Below are positions 45,883 through 56,700 of a stretch of 64,000 nt of DNA, one piece after another. Numbering within the stretch: position 1 is the stretch's first letter; the number at the start of each line of letters is the position of its first letter. Where the stretch lies: the NCBI GenBank assembly GCA_017506865.1, contig JAFCMP010000235.1, positions 248,001 through 312,000 of the forward strand, written 5' to 3'. Below the pieces are notes generated by a model. That model saw nothing but the letters and a program-made list of their open reading frames with translations. It was not told where the DNA came from and searched no databases. The stretch comes from Tribonema minus (Eukaryota > Sar > Xanthophyceae > Tribonematales > Tribonemataceae). Both the position numbers and the translations under genes were made by a program.

Positions 45883-47171
45883 GGAGCGCAGCTGGCGCTG
45901 CCGCCGCGCGGCGAGCACTGCCGCTGCCGCCGCCGCCGCCCCCGCCGCTGCTGCTGCTGCTGGAGGCCGCCGCCGCCTCCGCCGCCACCGCCGCCGCTGC
46001 CGCCGCCGCCGGCAGCATCCTGGCCGCCGAGCGTCGCCGCCGCAGCAGGGGCCGCGTCGGCAACGGCGGAAGCAGCGCTCATGGAGTGCTGCACGACGCA
46101 GACGTAGATGCCGTCGAGGGCGCGACGCGCGATGTCGAGCATCACCTTGTAGCGGCGCGCGCCTAGGCCCACGAGCTCCGCCATCATGAAGCCGCCGTCG
46201 ACCTGTGGAGAGTTCAAGTTGAGCGTGTGCGTGCGGGCGCGCAGCAGAGGCTCAGTGCTGCGCAATCGACAGTTGATTCCATTTTCAATGATGATTGAAT
46301 GTTAACGGTTCCTGAATGACATTGAACGTCGCCAGCGCGTCCGTATGTACGCGATGCTGCACCAGCTCAGTCGGCATGCGTGGATACTCCAGCAGCTCTG
46401 TCCGACGTGTAGGTATGTAAACACCGCCAGACACATACCTGCATCCATGTCGGCGGGATCTGAGGTTATGTACGGCTGGGCTGCTCAGCATCATTCACGC
46501 TATGGCGGGCGGCAACACCCAACAGCGCACCCTCCCCATCACAGCATAGTGAACAGGCCAGTGTCAATCGACTACCATCGTGTGCGGCATGTATTTCGTG
46601 CAGTATTCGATGTAACATACATCGGTGACACCTTCGTGTCATGGCGATAATTTCGTGGATTGCGCGCTCTGCGCAAGCGCTCAACACCCGCATCACACTA
46701 CTTCAGGGCATCACACATGAGCGACTTGGCTTCAGCAATGGTACACTCAGCCACTGCACTGACAACAGAGCCGTTCACCGCTGCTCTCCTGGAACCAAGC
46801 GAGAGGACCACCTCAGTGACAGCACTGAAAACTGAAGCCTCCACGCCGCCGTGTCCTCACAACCAAGCAAGTGCAATACATCGGACAAAACACGACACGA
46901 AGTGCAGCTCACCCGAACGACGCACAGCGCTGCGTCACTCATGTTCCACGCGCGCAGCAGGTGCAGCAGCTTGCCCCCCGCGCCGGGGTCCCCGCCGTCC
47001 TGGCACCCCTCTGAGCACTGCTGCTGCCGCTGCCGCCGTTTGAGCGCATCTGCAGTGCGGCATTCGGCAGAGCTCGCGCGCAGCCTGAAGGCGTAGGGGC
47101 AGACGCACGGCGCGGCGGCGGCGGCGGCGCTGCTGCGCGCGTTTTCCACGAGCATCCGCACGTCATCCGAA
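41679..47171 (-). CDS. Gln/Ala/Gly-rich protein, family not recognised (5' end unresolved)
   Basis: Minus-strand exons: 47171-46913 (DDVRMLVENARS, GGKLLHLLRAWNMSDAALCV), 46202-45558 (VDGGFMMAELVGLGARRYKV, MLDIARRALDGIYVCVV, a poly-Gly run, a Q13 run and LDFSIPDVTPLGPVEPDG), about 44825-44495 (ending PEVTFRVAAPDLLPTE), 43598-43399 (ALRELRGLRARMAEQRFGAH) and the terminal exon 41967-41679 (EMVVAAAFDEDALLRRC, LLSWVLRVLKESS, a Q-rich tail, stop TAG). The last two join in phase. The 44825-44495 segment does not hold one frame throughout and probably needs another splice site. A further exon near 43970-43880 (EAEVLNTMDAGICVHDLRAY) is likely. The conserved-looking parts are helical and the rest is homopolymer. 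I do not recognise the family and assign no function. Confidence 0.5.
42440..43440 (-). repeat. Array of seven decayed copies of one exon 3' edge with donor
   Basis: The real edge (43399 side, encoding AEQRFGAHTLQR, plus-strand CTGCAGCGTGTGCGCGCCAA then AGCGCTGCTCC) recurs near 43247, 43030, 42926, 42777, 42633 and 42527. Interleaved are GTAGGTGAACTTAGACCTGC-like and AACTTCAA.GCGCC..TTGC segments. Period alternates at about 100-220 bp. All the copies lie in the intron after the real donor. Confidence 0.9.
43550..43800 (-). repeat. Acceptor-edge duplication of the 43598 exon
   Basis: The exon start (encoding RALPPGALRQDALSAV) has an upstream minus-strand copy at about 43738-43800 (RALPPGTLRQGALSA), also preceded by a CACC-rich intron segment. 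Confidence 0.75.
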
Positions 47172-48271
47172 CTGAAGGGGGAGGGGGGAGGGGGGAGGGG
47201 GGGGGAGGGGAGCGATAGATAAATGTATGCTTGATGGTGCTGCTCTTTTTCAGCTGATTATAGTGTTGCTCAGCAGGCAGCAGGGAAGCTGCCGATAATC
47301 AGCAGCTCAGCAATGGGGTCGTCAGTCCTGTTTCTCAACGCGCTGCTCCGTGCGTTTTACACGAGCGTCCGCACGTCGTCCGAACTGAAGCAGGGGGAGG
47401 GGGGGAAGGGTTGTGGTAGGTGCGACCCTCCATGAAATGCATGCACGGAGGTGCTGCTTTTGCAGCTCGTTGTTTCGTTGCACAGCAGGCCGCAGATAAG
47501 TCGCCGGTCGGCAACGCCTCAGGAGTTGGGTCGTCAGTGCTGTTCTCAGCGCGCACTGGGATGTCGTGTGCTTGAAGTGCACTGCTTGCATGTGGTACCC
47601 TGCGAAGTATTTGCTGCCATAGAGCACTCTCATCTCGTTGCAAACAGAGCTCTCCTGCTGGATAGAAACTACTATTTTAGTGGAAGGCAGAGCGCGCCTC
47701 CCCCCCACCTTGCATCTCCGTAAATATTAACATGTGCCGTGGCATGAGGCTGTGCTGATAACATCATGCCACCAGACGTAGCCCACAACCCGACAGCTCA
47801 TGATAAGGGTGTCTTGAGCACATTCACAGCGCCGTCTACGACCGAATCAAGGCGAACTGGGACATGGAGGCGAGGACCGTCAATGCGAGGAATGGCACCC
47901 CTCACGAAGCCGAACAGAAATGTCAACACTCTTGACCACACCATGCCGACGGATCTAGAGATGTGCTGTATGTCAGATATGAGCGTCCTCTCGTCGCATC
48001 ACATACTGCCGCAGTACCTGGTCGCTCTGGTAGCATACGCCGTGAACGTGCATGACCTGTAGTCACATGACGCCACTGCGGCGCTGTTGGTGGTGCCGCA
48101 CCATGTTTTGGAGTTGCTGCTAGTGCTGAATGGAATGTCAGACGCTACGGCATCGCAGCTCGCCGGCATGGTGTGTTCCAGGCTGCTGCCTTGCACATAC
48201 ACAACGGGCACCAACACTCTTCAGCGGTTTCAAATTGAAGTTGAAATGCGTCCTCCTCCATGTACATGCAT
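47172..48271. other. No gene recognised
   Basis: A second copy of the 47171 acceptor region lies at 47338-47395 (TCCGCACGTCGTCCGAACTGAAG on the plus strand, broken into two shared blocks), so part of this interval is intron of the minus-strand gene. The 5' exon(s) of that gene are not identified. Confidence 0.45.
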
Positions 48272-48301
48272 GCTCGTTAACGCCGAGAGGCGTGGCAGCG
48301 A

Positions 48302-49267
48302 ATGCGGCTGGTTTGGTGGGTGGGCTGGGCTGCAGGGCTTGCAGGAGCTAGCACCAGCGGCCCTCAGGTGATGCCAGTGTGCGTAGCTCCTTCGAGAGAA
48401 CTTCAAACGTGTGGTGGTGTCTCGGAAGCCCTGGCTGGCGTGCGGAGGAGGGACAGGCAGCGGCTTGGCGTGCTTGGAGAGCAAGCGGAGTCGGCTGCAC
48501 GCCACGGCACCAACCACAAGTTACTCGCAGCGGTAAATGGCAATATCTTGTCAGGCTTGCAGCCTGCGGTGAGCCGTGACCTCGCTCATCAAGGAGGCGA
48601 TGCTTTACTTAGTTATATAGCCTTTCTCTCTAGCGTCAGCGCCTGGCGCCCAGTGACTCCCTCTGCTTATCTCTATGATATCGGGGTTCACGTAGATAGC
48701 CACAATCTCCAGTTCAGGGCCCATCATGGTGACCTTGGCCTGCATGAAAACTTTGAGATGGAGTCTGCGTGGAGCTGGGTGGCCCTTAGAAGGGTCTGTC
48801 TGTGGGGGGAGAGTCTTGCAGCTTTGTTTGGTATCCCTGCTAGTGTGTGGGGGACAGTCGCTTGCGGATGCTTTGTTGGGGGTGATAGGGGGGGGCCGGT
48901 GAACCACCGTCCTGCTCATCAAGGAGGCGATGCTTTGCTTAGTTATATAGCCTTTCTTTCTAGCGTCAGCGCCTGGCGCCCAGTGACTCCCTCTGCTTAT
49001 CTTTATGATATCGGGGTTCACGTAGATAGCCACAATCTCCAGTTCAGGGCCCATCATGGTGACCTTGGCCTGCATGAAAACTTTGAGATGGAGTCTGCGT
49101 GGAGCTGGGTGGCCCTAAGACGGGTCTGTCTGTGGGGGGAGAGTCTTGTAGCTTTGTTTGGTATCCCTGCTAGTATGTGGGGGACAGTCGCTTGCGGATG
49201 CTTTGTTGGGGGTGATGTGGGGGGCGGGGTGTGGCGTGCAAGCTTTGCATGCTACATCCAAGAGTGA
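48302..49267 (+). CDS. 321-codon ORF with a 110-codon internal duplication (left arm)
   Basis: An ATG-to-stop frame filling the left arm. Codons 95-190 and 205-300 are tandem copies (each AHQGGDALLSYIAFLSSVSA ... CGCFVGGD) with an exact 330-bp period. Between these copies I count seven codon differences. Five are synonymous (TTA/TTG, CTC/CTT twice, CTT/CTA, AGG/CGG) and two are conservative (A/V, V/M), which argues that this frame was under protein-level selection. The family is not recognised. A weaker nested frame exists on the opposite strand, but changes there alter amino acids (K/E). It is unlike the intron-rich neighbours in being uninterrupted. Confidence 0.5.
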   Translation: MRLVWWVGWAAGLAGASTSGPQVMPVCVAPSRELQTCGGVSEALAGVRRRDRQRLGVLGEQAESAARHGTNHKLLAAVNGNILSGLQPAVSRDLAHQGGDALLSYIAFLSSVSAWRPVTPSAYLYDIGVHVDSHNLQFRAHHGDLGLHENFEMESAWSWVALRRVCLWGESLAALFGIPASVWGTVACGCFVGGDRGGPVNHRPAHQGGDALLSYIAFLSSVSAWRPVTPSAYLYDIGVHVDSHNLQFRAHHGDLGLHENFEMESAWSWVALRRVCLWGESLVALFGIPASMWGTVACGCFVGGDVGGGVWRASFACYIQE

Positions 49268-49510
49268 GACCAAGGCGACACACCTACAACATGGCATTTC
49301 CACAGCCACAAGTGGAATATAATAAAAGTACATCTGAAATGGAACTCGGCAGCGTTGGCCTGTGTGGTCTCCTAGTGACACCTACAGTGCATTGCACACA
49401 AGCGGAGCGAGTCATGATGAAGTTGGTACAAGTCGACCTGAGGCCAGCTCATTGACACTTCTTGGTGGTCCGTCAGCAGCGTATAGCCTTGTGTGCATGA
49501 GCATAATACA

Positions 49511-49526
49511 AGGGTTAGGGTTAGAG
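49511..49526 (+). repeat. Interstitial telomere-type repeat in the palindrome spacer
   Basis: Two and a half GGGTTA units at the centre of the spacer between the inverted arms. Confidence 0.7.
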
Positions 49527-49823
49527 CAAGTAACTTCGTGCAGAGAAGAGGCCAGGTTTGAAGTGATCACGATTGTGTCCGGGTCCGCAGAGATCAGACA
49601 GCGCTGTGGTTGTGAAAGTCGTTTGCAGGCGGCCATGTAATGAGTCATTGTGAGTATGCATGAATGAATGCATATCCCCCGTGAATGATATTTTAACATT
49701 CTTGAAAACTTACCGCTAGAAAGTTAAACCGCTAGACTCCATGAACCGTGTGAACAAGTGTACTTTTATTATATTCCACTTGTGGCTGTGGAAATGCCAT
49801 GTTGTAGGTGTGTCGCCTTGTTC

Positions 49824-50789
49824 TCACTCTTGGATGTAGCATGCAAAGCTTGCACGCCACACCCCGCCCCCCACATCACCCCCAACAAAGCATCCGCAAG
49901 CGACTGTCCCCCACATACTAGCAGGGATACCAAACAAAGCTACAAGACTCTCCCCCCACAGACAGACCCGTCTTAGGGCCACCCAGCTCCACGCAGACTC
50001 CATCTCAAAGTTTTCATGCAGGCCAAGGTCACCATAATGGGCCCTGAACTGGAGATTGTGGCTATCTACGTGAACCCCGATATCATAAAGATAAGCAGAG
50101 GGAGTCACTGGGCGCCAGGCGCTGGCGCTAGAAAGAAAGGCTATATAACTAAGCAAAGCATCGCCTCCTTGATGAGCGGGACGGTGGTTCACCGGGCCTC
50201 CCATATCACCCCCAACAAAGCATCCGCAAGCGACTGTCCCCCACACACTAGCAGGGATACCAAACAAAGCTGCAAGACTCTCCCCCCACAGACAGACCCT
50301 TCTAAGGGCCACCCAGCTCCACGCAGACTCCATCTCAAAGTTTTCATGCAGGCCAAGGTCACCATGATGGGCCCTGAACTGGAGATTGTGGCTATCTACG
50401 TGAACCCCGATATCATAGAGATAAGCAGAGGGAGTCACTGGGCGCCAGGCGCTGACGCTAGAGAGAAAGGCTATATAACTAAGTAAAGCATCGCCTCCTT
50501 GATGAGCGAGGTCACGGCTCACCGCAGGCTGCAAGCCTGACAAGATATTGCCATTTACCGCTGCGAGTAACTTGTGGTTGGTGCCGTGGTGTGCAGCCGA
50601 CTCCGCTTGCTCTCCAAGCACGCCAAGCCGCTGCCTGTCCCTCCTCCGCACGCCAGCCAGGGCTTCCGAGACACCACCACACGTTTGAAGTTCTCTCGAA
50701 GGGGCTACGCACGCTGGCATCACCTGAGGGCCGCTGGTGCTAGCTCCTGCAAGCCCTGCAGCCCAGCCCACCCACCAAACCAGCCGCAT
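49824..50789 (-). CDS. 321-codon ORF with a 110-codon internal duplication (right arm)
   Basis: The mirror copy of the left-arm ORF, pointing toward it (convergent). Frame and length are identical. Differences from the left copy are few and mostly replacements (V/A, R/H, R/M, V/A, H/Y; one silent GCT/GCC). Constraint therefore seems to have relaxed after the arm duplication, or the differences are too few to tell. No promoter, splice site or known domain is seen. Confidence 0.45.
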   Translation of the reverse strand: MRLVWWVGWAAGLAGASTSGPQVMPACVAPSRELQTCGGVSEALAGVRRRDRQRLGVLGEQAESAAHHGTNHKLLAAVNGNILSGLQPAVSRDLAHQGGDALLSYIAFLSSVSAWRPVTPSAYLYDIGVHVDSHNLQFRAHHGDLGLHENFEMESAWSWVALRRVCLWGESLAALFGIPASVWGTVACGCFVGGDMGGPVNHRPAHQGGDALLSYIAFLSSASAWRPVTPSAYLYDIGVHVDSHNLQFRAHYGDLGLHENFEMESAWSWVALRRVCLWGESLVALFGIPASMWGTVACGCFVGGDVGGGVWRASFACYIQE

Positions 50790-50819
50790 TCGCTGCCACG
50801 CCTTTCGGCGTTAACGAGC

Positions 50820-51678
50820 TTGGGACGCTTGTGTACTTCGCAGCTCGCCGTGTGGTCTTGCACTGATGTTGGGGATTAAAAACAGTACGTACAGGTAGCA
50901 GCCAGTTGAGTTGTCTAGCGATGTCATCGAAAATGGCACATGGGATATCTTATCAGATGACGGTGATGAATATGGTATGGTGTTGTTCACTAAAGCGTAC
51001 TGTAAACCAACCTCGGCCAGCAGCAGCGGCTAGGTTTTTGAACTGGGGGGGACAGAGATCCGGGAGGGGTATTCGGGGGGCGTTTGCCTGCTGGCGAAGT
51101 CTCGGGGGCTCACTTCCCCAAAACAATCCAACAATACACACCAAGGCATGTGAAGCCTCTAGCGCGCAGGGCTCAGCCCTCTGTGGCGGCCCTCCTCTCC
51201 TCTCTACCAGCACGCCAGCACGGTAGCAGCAACAGCGGCTTCCTCGGCATCGGCTTTAAGATGTGCCGAGAGCTTCAACAAGCAGCTCCACTGGCACAAA
51301 GCACACGCGGCCAAGGTCAGTGCTGCTTAGATATCGATAGTAGTATCTCTCCGATGATCATTTGTTGTCATCCGCGTGCGCAGTTCTTCGATTTAAGGCT
51401 CAGAGATTTGCCCGTATTGCCCGATTTTATTCACCGGATGGATACTTGTGCCCTGTGTCCTCTCACTGTGCTCCAACGACCTTGGCAGCGTTAGCGGTTG
51501 TCAGCACGCACTAGTACGCACCGCGATCTGTACGCATCGCAAATCGCTCATAGCGCCCCCTTTTTCTCTTCCCTCCGATCCGATTTTTTGCTCGTGCAGA
51601 TACATCTTGCCGACTCCTGCGCACCACGCCACAAGCAAGCCAGCAGCCAGCAACGCCTGCCAACATGCCTTGCACGCT
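50820..51678. other. No gene recognised
   Basis: Sequence between the palindrome and the stem-loop array. No domain, repeat copy or RNA gene is identified. Confidence 0.4.
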
Positions 51679-52513
51679 AGTTGTTACCCCCTCTTTCGCG
51701 AGAGGGGGCGAGAGCAGCTTCGTGCGCAGCAGCTTCACCACGGGTTTCAAGAACTGTCCTCTAGAGCAGGTCTACTCGCAAGCCAAGCCGAGCCTGCAGC
51801 TGTTACGCTCTCGTGTGCCAAGTGACTGGGTAAGAGCAGCTGTGTGTAGTGCTTGCCTCATCGCTTTAGAGTTGTTACCCTCGTCGGTGGCGCTCGTGCG
51901 GCGCTAGAGCAGTGTTGCGTGGCTCAGCCTGTTACGCTCGGAGGTGTCAAGCAGAGAGGGGAGAGCAGCTGTGGAAAGTATCCGCAGCTGTTAACCTCTT
52001 TGCTGATCACCGATGGGTGCGAGAGCAGGTTGTGCATGCCGTCAAACTGTTACGCCGCATGCAGTGTTGCTTGACAATTGGGCAAGAGCAGCTTGGTGAT
52101 GAGAATGCCACCGCACATTGAGTTGTTGCCCATTCGCTGCGCATTAGAGTGGCGCTAGAGCAGTTCGTAGGCGGCGCCACCAGTTGTTACGCTTCTTTTG
52201 TGTGCAACGTGAAGGGGGCAGATCAGCTGTGTGATGCAAGATGAGCATCACGCTTGAGCTGTTAAGCCCTTCATCTAGCATGCAAGTTGCGCCAGAGCAG
52301 CTTTTGGCAAGTGGCTAGTTCTTCTGCAGTGGGCACCGGACCGCACGATTGTTACCCCTGCTTCCGGTTGAGGCTAGAGCAATCTCGCTGCTGTCGCATC
52401 ACTAGGCTACAAGATTGTTACCCCGCATTTTCTCTCGGGGCCAGAGCAATCTTGCTGCGGTCACACTCACTCCCTTGAGTTGTTACCCCTCATTGAGGGG
52501 CGAGAGCAGCTGT
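51679..52513 (+). ncRNA. Array of about 12 stem-loop repeats with a shared internal-loop signature
   Basis: Each unit is 35-55 nt. It has a 5' box (C/T)TGTTA(C), a variable hairpin, and a 3' box NAGAGCA(G/A). Units start near 51679, 51796, 51869, 51928, 51983, 52044, 52120, 52181, 52256, 52346, 52411 and 52477. The outer stem pairs AGCTG with CAGCT in several units. At 52346 and 52411 both sides change together to GATTG/CAATC, and other units use G-U pairs. The inner stem is CCCCCTCT/AGAGGGGG in the first unit, CCCCG/CGGGG in the eleventh and CCCCTC/GAGGGG in the last. The constant part is therefore the internal loop (TTA opposite about NNAGAG), and the helices covary. No known RNA family matches that I recall. 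Transcription and strand are unproven; a DNA-level binding array is possible. Confidence 0.6.
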
Positions 52514-53728
52514 GGGATGTGCGTGGCGTGTTGTTGCTGCCGCGTTGGTTTGAAGGGCGCATTTCAATCAGCCCCCAATACGTGCACTACTAGCAGCAAA
52601 CCTGCGCTGGGCAGTTCAAGCTGCGTAGTGACCAAGTCGCCAGTACATCCATCTGGCATCTTTTCAGGTCTTGCAAGCTGGCACGTGCAGCTCCCACACA
52701 TCATGCAATATGACAAGATTGTTTTAAACTACGGTCAAACATTCCTCTTGTGTCATTTACTCTTGGTGCTCCTGTGCGCTGCTTTCATGCCTGTGTTAAT
52801 GGTCTGCCTGCTTGTGTGAGCACGTGGCCAGGTTCAGGCACTTGTGTTTGTTTGCTGATGCCAACTGTTTGCTTGAATTGAACGACCTGTTGTATACACG
52901 GCAACAGCATTGGCATCTCTACAGCAGGCCACCCTTGAGTTGTGCCATGAAAACTCCATGCCAATTGCATCATGCTGCTTGTGTGTGCATCTATCCACAT
53001 GGTGCCGTCGAGCTTGGAGGATGAGTTTCCCGCACAGTGATTGTGACGAGTGACATCACAGGCAGTGTACTAAAATTGCATTTCATTCATTCAGTGCACA
53101 GGGCATAGAAGCATTCATGACGCCAAGAGTCACGCTGCAGCATCGTCTGTTGCATGAATGCTGGTACACATGAGCACCATTGTGTCCACTTGTGTCATGT
53201 TTTCAAAATGAAAGGACTAGTGCTGTGTCCATGCATGCAGTCAACAAGCGGAGGCAGCAGCACGCAATCAACATCAGGTGACAGGGCTCGTGATGTTTAA
53301 GCCACCTCGCGGCTTGAATCCGTGCAGCAGTGGCCATTCGCAGCACATGACGAAACATTTGCAGCACGTGAACAGAGTCTGACGCAGGACTGGTGCACTC
53401 TGTCGACGTCATCTAGTATATTGGCGCCTGGCCGATCGTCGATGCGCGCTGCAGACCGCGCGCTGCCCTGCGCGGCAGCTGCTTGTAGCACGCCCAGCAC
53501 CAGCCACGAGGCGAAGCACCCACGTATATGCCTATCACGCACAGACCACTAGAAGCAGCAGCGACACAGACATCACAAGCGCCTAAATGCTAACCCCTCA
53601 AAGATGCCGGCGGCGTGTCAGCCGTCCATTGTCATCGAATACAATGACTTCAGTAGGGCTTGGCCGCACGCGTGCGGACAAGCGCAGCCAAGGAAGTTGG
53701 CGTTGCGTGCAGTTCGTCGCAATTGTCG
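52514..53728. other. Interval 3' of the GAPDH gene
   Basis: Holds the GAPDH 3' UTR. A short hydrophobic open segment on the minus strand near 53460-53530 (FASWLVLGVLQAAAAQ) could be an exon of an unseen gene, but has no supported context. Confidence 0.4.
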
Positions 53729-56700
53729 TTACTCCACCATCTGAGCCACCTTGGCCACCAGCTCCGCCATCCTCTTGCTGTAGCCCCACTGCAGAAGACA
53801 AATGCAGAATCAGGAGGAGTCCAGTTGTAAGAGTGACGGCATGCGGTACAGCCAAAGAGGGAAGCAATGAGCTCAATAGGAGACTTTTATGACACTGACG
53901 CTACCTACTCTTGTGCTGCAGCAGGGATGGTGTGCTGAACTTCATCTTTGAAGTATGACTTTGACGTACTGCACATGCAATTTGACGCGCATGCCATAAA
54001 CCAACATGTCAGACTCAATTCTGACACAAGCATAACATGCAGGCGCACTGACTTTGTTGTCGTACCACACGCAGTGCTTGGCGCACATGCCATTGCCCAC
54101 CGTCTCCCGACGCGCCGTTGACCACCCATGGTGGACATTGTGCCCCAATATACAGTAGCATATGGAGATCAGCCGTACCAAAAGCTAACACGCAGGCACA
54201 GTGACCTCGGTGTCGTACCACATGTACAGCTTGACGCACGAGCCACCACACCGCTGCGCTCCTCATTGCATTCCGACTTCAAAGTTCGCGTCACCCGTGA
54301 ATGGCCCATGCACTACAATCCGCTTACTTCAAAGAAGTACAGCAACGCAGCGCAGCACTGACCTCATTGTCGTACCACACGTACAGCTTGACGCACGTGC
54401 CGTTGACCACCATGGTGCTCGGCGCGTCCACCACGCCGCTGCGCTCCTCATTGATGTAGTCAACCGATACGAGAGGGCGCGTCTCATAGCCCAGGATGCC
54501 CTTGAGGGGGCCCTCACTCGCAGCAGCGCTCAGCAGGCCGTTCACCTCCTCCACGCTCGTCTCGCGCTCCACCTGCATTTGTCGACGGTGCCCAAATCAG
54601 ACAACAGCATAATGGTACTCAACGGTACCCAAAAAGAAATCAGACAACATCAACGGTACCCAAATCAGACAACAGCATCCAAATGCAGAAAACGCAGGCA
54701 GAGCATGCATGGGCGTTGGTGGGGTCAGGGCTTGGCGGACACACAGGAGCCCGCTCCACCTCACGTGGCACGTCGCTCTTGAGGTGTGTCGCGACGCAGG
54801 GCGACACCATGCCGGGGCCGTGTCGACGTCTCATCGCGCTACGCAGCAGCCGTGCGGTATCCTGCGCATGCGCGCTCACAACGAGCGCATCACATGGACA
54901 GATGTCATGCATACATGGTATAGCAGGCGACATGTGCTTCATGATGCATCAGTTTCCACCAAAATCACCACAGAGCTTCGCGGTTGTGGATGATGGAAAA
55001 GTGTGGTTGGGAACCATGAACCGCATAGTATCCTCAGGCCGCGCATGCAGACGGCGGTTGTCGGGCATGTGAGATGGGGAATGGGGCATGCATGCGCGCT
55101 CAGGCAGGCGTGGCTTGTACGCGCATACAGCAGCTCTCGGACCAGGCACAAAGCTTGCGTGTCATGGGGGTGTAGGCGGTCGCTTGCCGCAGAGCTCAGC
55201 CAATGGTGCGACTGTGAACCTCAACGGCAAGTGCGGCAGGCACCTTGCGCACTGCAGTGCGTCACGGCGTCACTGTGCAAAGGCGTGCGTGTTGCGTGGC
55301 CGCAGCGCTCACCCTCCTAGGAATCGTACAATGACAGCACCTGCTTCTTTCGAAGCGTACTTCACAAGTGAAGTACCACAACCTGTCGCTGCTCTACGGC
55401 CATTTTGCGCACATCAGCAAATTCTCAGCAACGCATACGGCTGCCGCAACCATCTGGTGCGGTCGGTGCACGCTGCGGCCGCCGCCGCCGCCGCCGCCGT
55501 GCGCACGCACGTGCAGCCCGCTGGGAGACGCATGGCGTGTCGATAGCGGCTGTGCCGCTATCGCAGCGGCTGCATCCATATGCGTGTTCACGTGCGTACA
55601 GATGCCGCGCTCACCTCGAACACGCAGTACGTGATGGAGCCGTTGAGCAGCGGCACGGCTAACCACGCCTTGTCACCCAGAGCTCTACAATCTTTTGACT
55701 CGTTTCCATGCAGTGTGCACGCGTTGCGTACTTACTTACGGCGCGCTCACCTCGAACACGCAGTCCGTGATGGAGCCGTTGAGCAGCGGCACGCGCACCG
55801 CCATGCCGTTGAGCTTGCCCTTGAGGTCCGGGAAGATGTTGGTGATGGCGGTCGCGCTGCCCGTGCTCGTGGGCGCCATGCTCACCATGCCGCTGCGGCA
55901 CCGCCGCAGGTCCTTCTTCTTGGTCATCGGCTGCAGACGTGCACGGCCGGATGCGCAGCAGTGTTTGCGGTGAGGATTAGGGTTAGGGTTGAGAGCAAGC
56001 GACATGCGCGGCGGCGGCGGCACGGACGCGCAGCAGTGTTTGGTCAGGGCTAGGGTTAGGGTTAGGGTAAGGAGTAAGTGGCGGCGGAGTGCGGCGTCGG
56101 ATTACAGGGGTGCGATCGAGGTGATTCGCGACTGTCATTCGAGTTGATGTTCCGGGCATTCATTCATGCTCCATTCTGTTGTGAGCAGCATGATGCTTGG
56201 CTCCCGAGCCGCACAGCGGCAACGGCCGCTAGCATGCATAAAATACTGTGCAAACGGTGCATGTCACGGGGCGCGAAGCGATATGACGCTGACAGCGATG
56301 GGGGTGCGGCGCTGCGTTTGAAGGCCACGTGGTCGGACAGCGCACATGGCGGGCGTGCTGAAGCGTACGCCGCTTGGACGTGGCCGCCCGAAGGGTTAGG
56401 GTTAGGGTTAGGGTCTGGCGCAGGGGTAGCCTGCCACGCGGCCGCACACGCCGCGCGGCAGGTGACTGGCAGCGGGCACTCGGATTCACAAGCGCTGCTC
56501 ATGGACCGGCTCATTCACGTCCTTCGCAGGCTGCCAAGGCGAGGCGCAGTGCGCTATGCCCGTGGCCCTGCTGGGCGCGGGCCCTACGCAGCAGCGACAG
56601 CAGGGCGCTGCAGGCTTCCCAAAAGCGAGCTCGCGCTCTTACCATGTCCACGAGTGGCTGCGTGCCGGTGACGTCGTGGATGGTCGTGATGACGCCGTGC

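Larger units (their letters stand above)
48272..50819. mobile_element. Large palindrome: two 1060-bp inverted arms with a 428-bp spacer
   Basis: The left arm (48272-49331) and right arm (49760-50819) are reverse complements of equal length, with only a handful of mismatches. Outer ends are GCTCGTTAACGCCGA/GTTAACGAGC. Inner ends are GGAATATAATAAAAGTAC and its complement. Each arm contains a 330-bp internal tandem duplication, so the same segment occurs four times. The spacer has a short TTAGGG tract and no gene. No target-site duplication or transposase is visible. It could be a fold-back transposon or a recent inverted duplication. Confidence 0.88.

Noticed and set aside
41679-47171. Exocyst Sec8/EXOC4 identity for the Gln-rich gene, from the ALRELRGLRARMAEQRFGAH segment
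   Set aside because: The segment aligns loosely with a Sec8 helix but lies near the C-terminus here, while in Sec8 it is N-terminal; the other exons do not fit.
49824-50486. Endonuclease-like protein on the strand opposite the palindrome ORF (PELEIVAIYVNPD)
   Set aside because: Copy-to-copy changes alter amino acids in that frame but are mostly silent in the 321-codon frame, so it is more likely a shadow.
51679-52513. CRISPR array or integron attC cassette interpretation of the stem-loop repeats
   Set aside because: The conserved parts are short boxes flanking a variable hairpin, not long identical repeats with unique spacers, and no attC R/L boxes or integrase are present.
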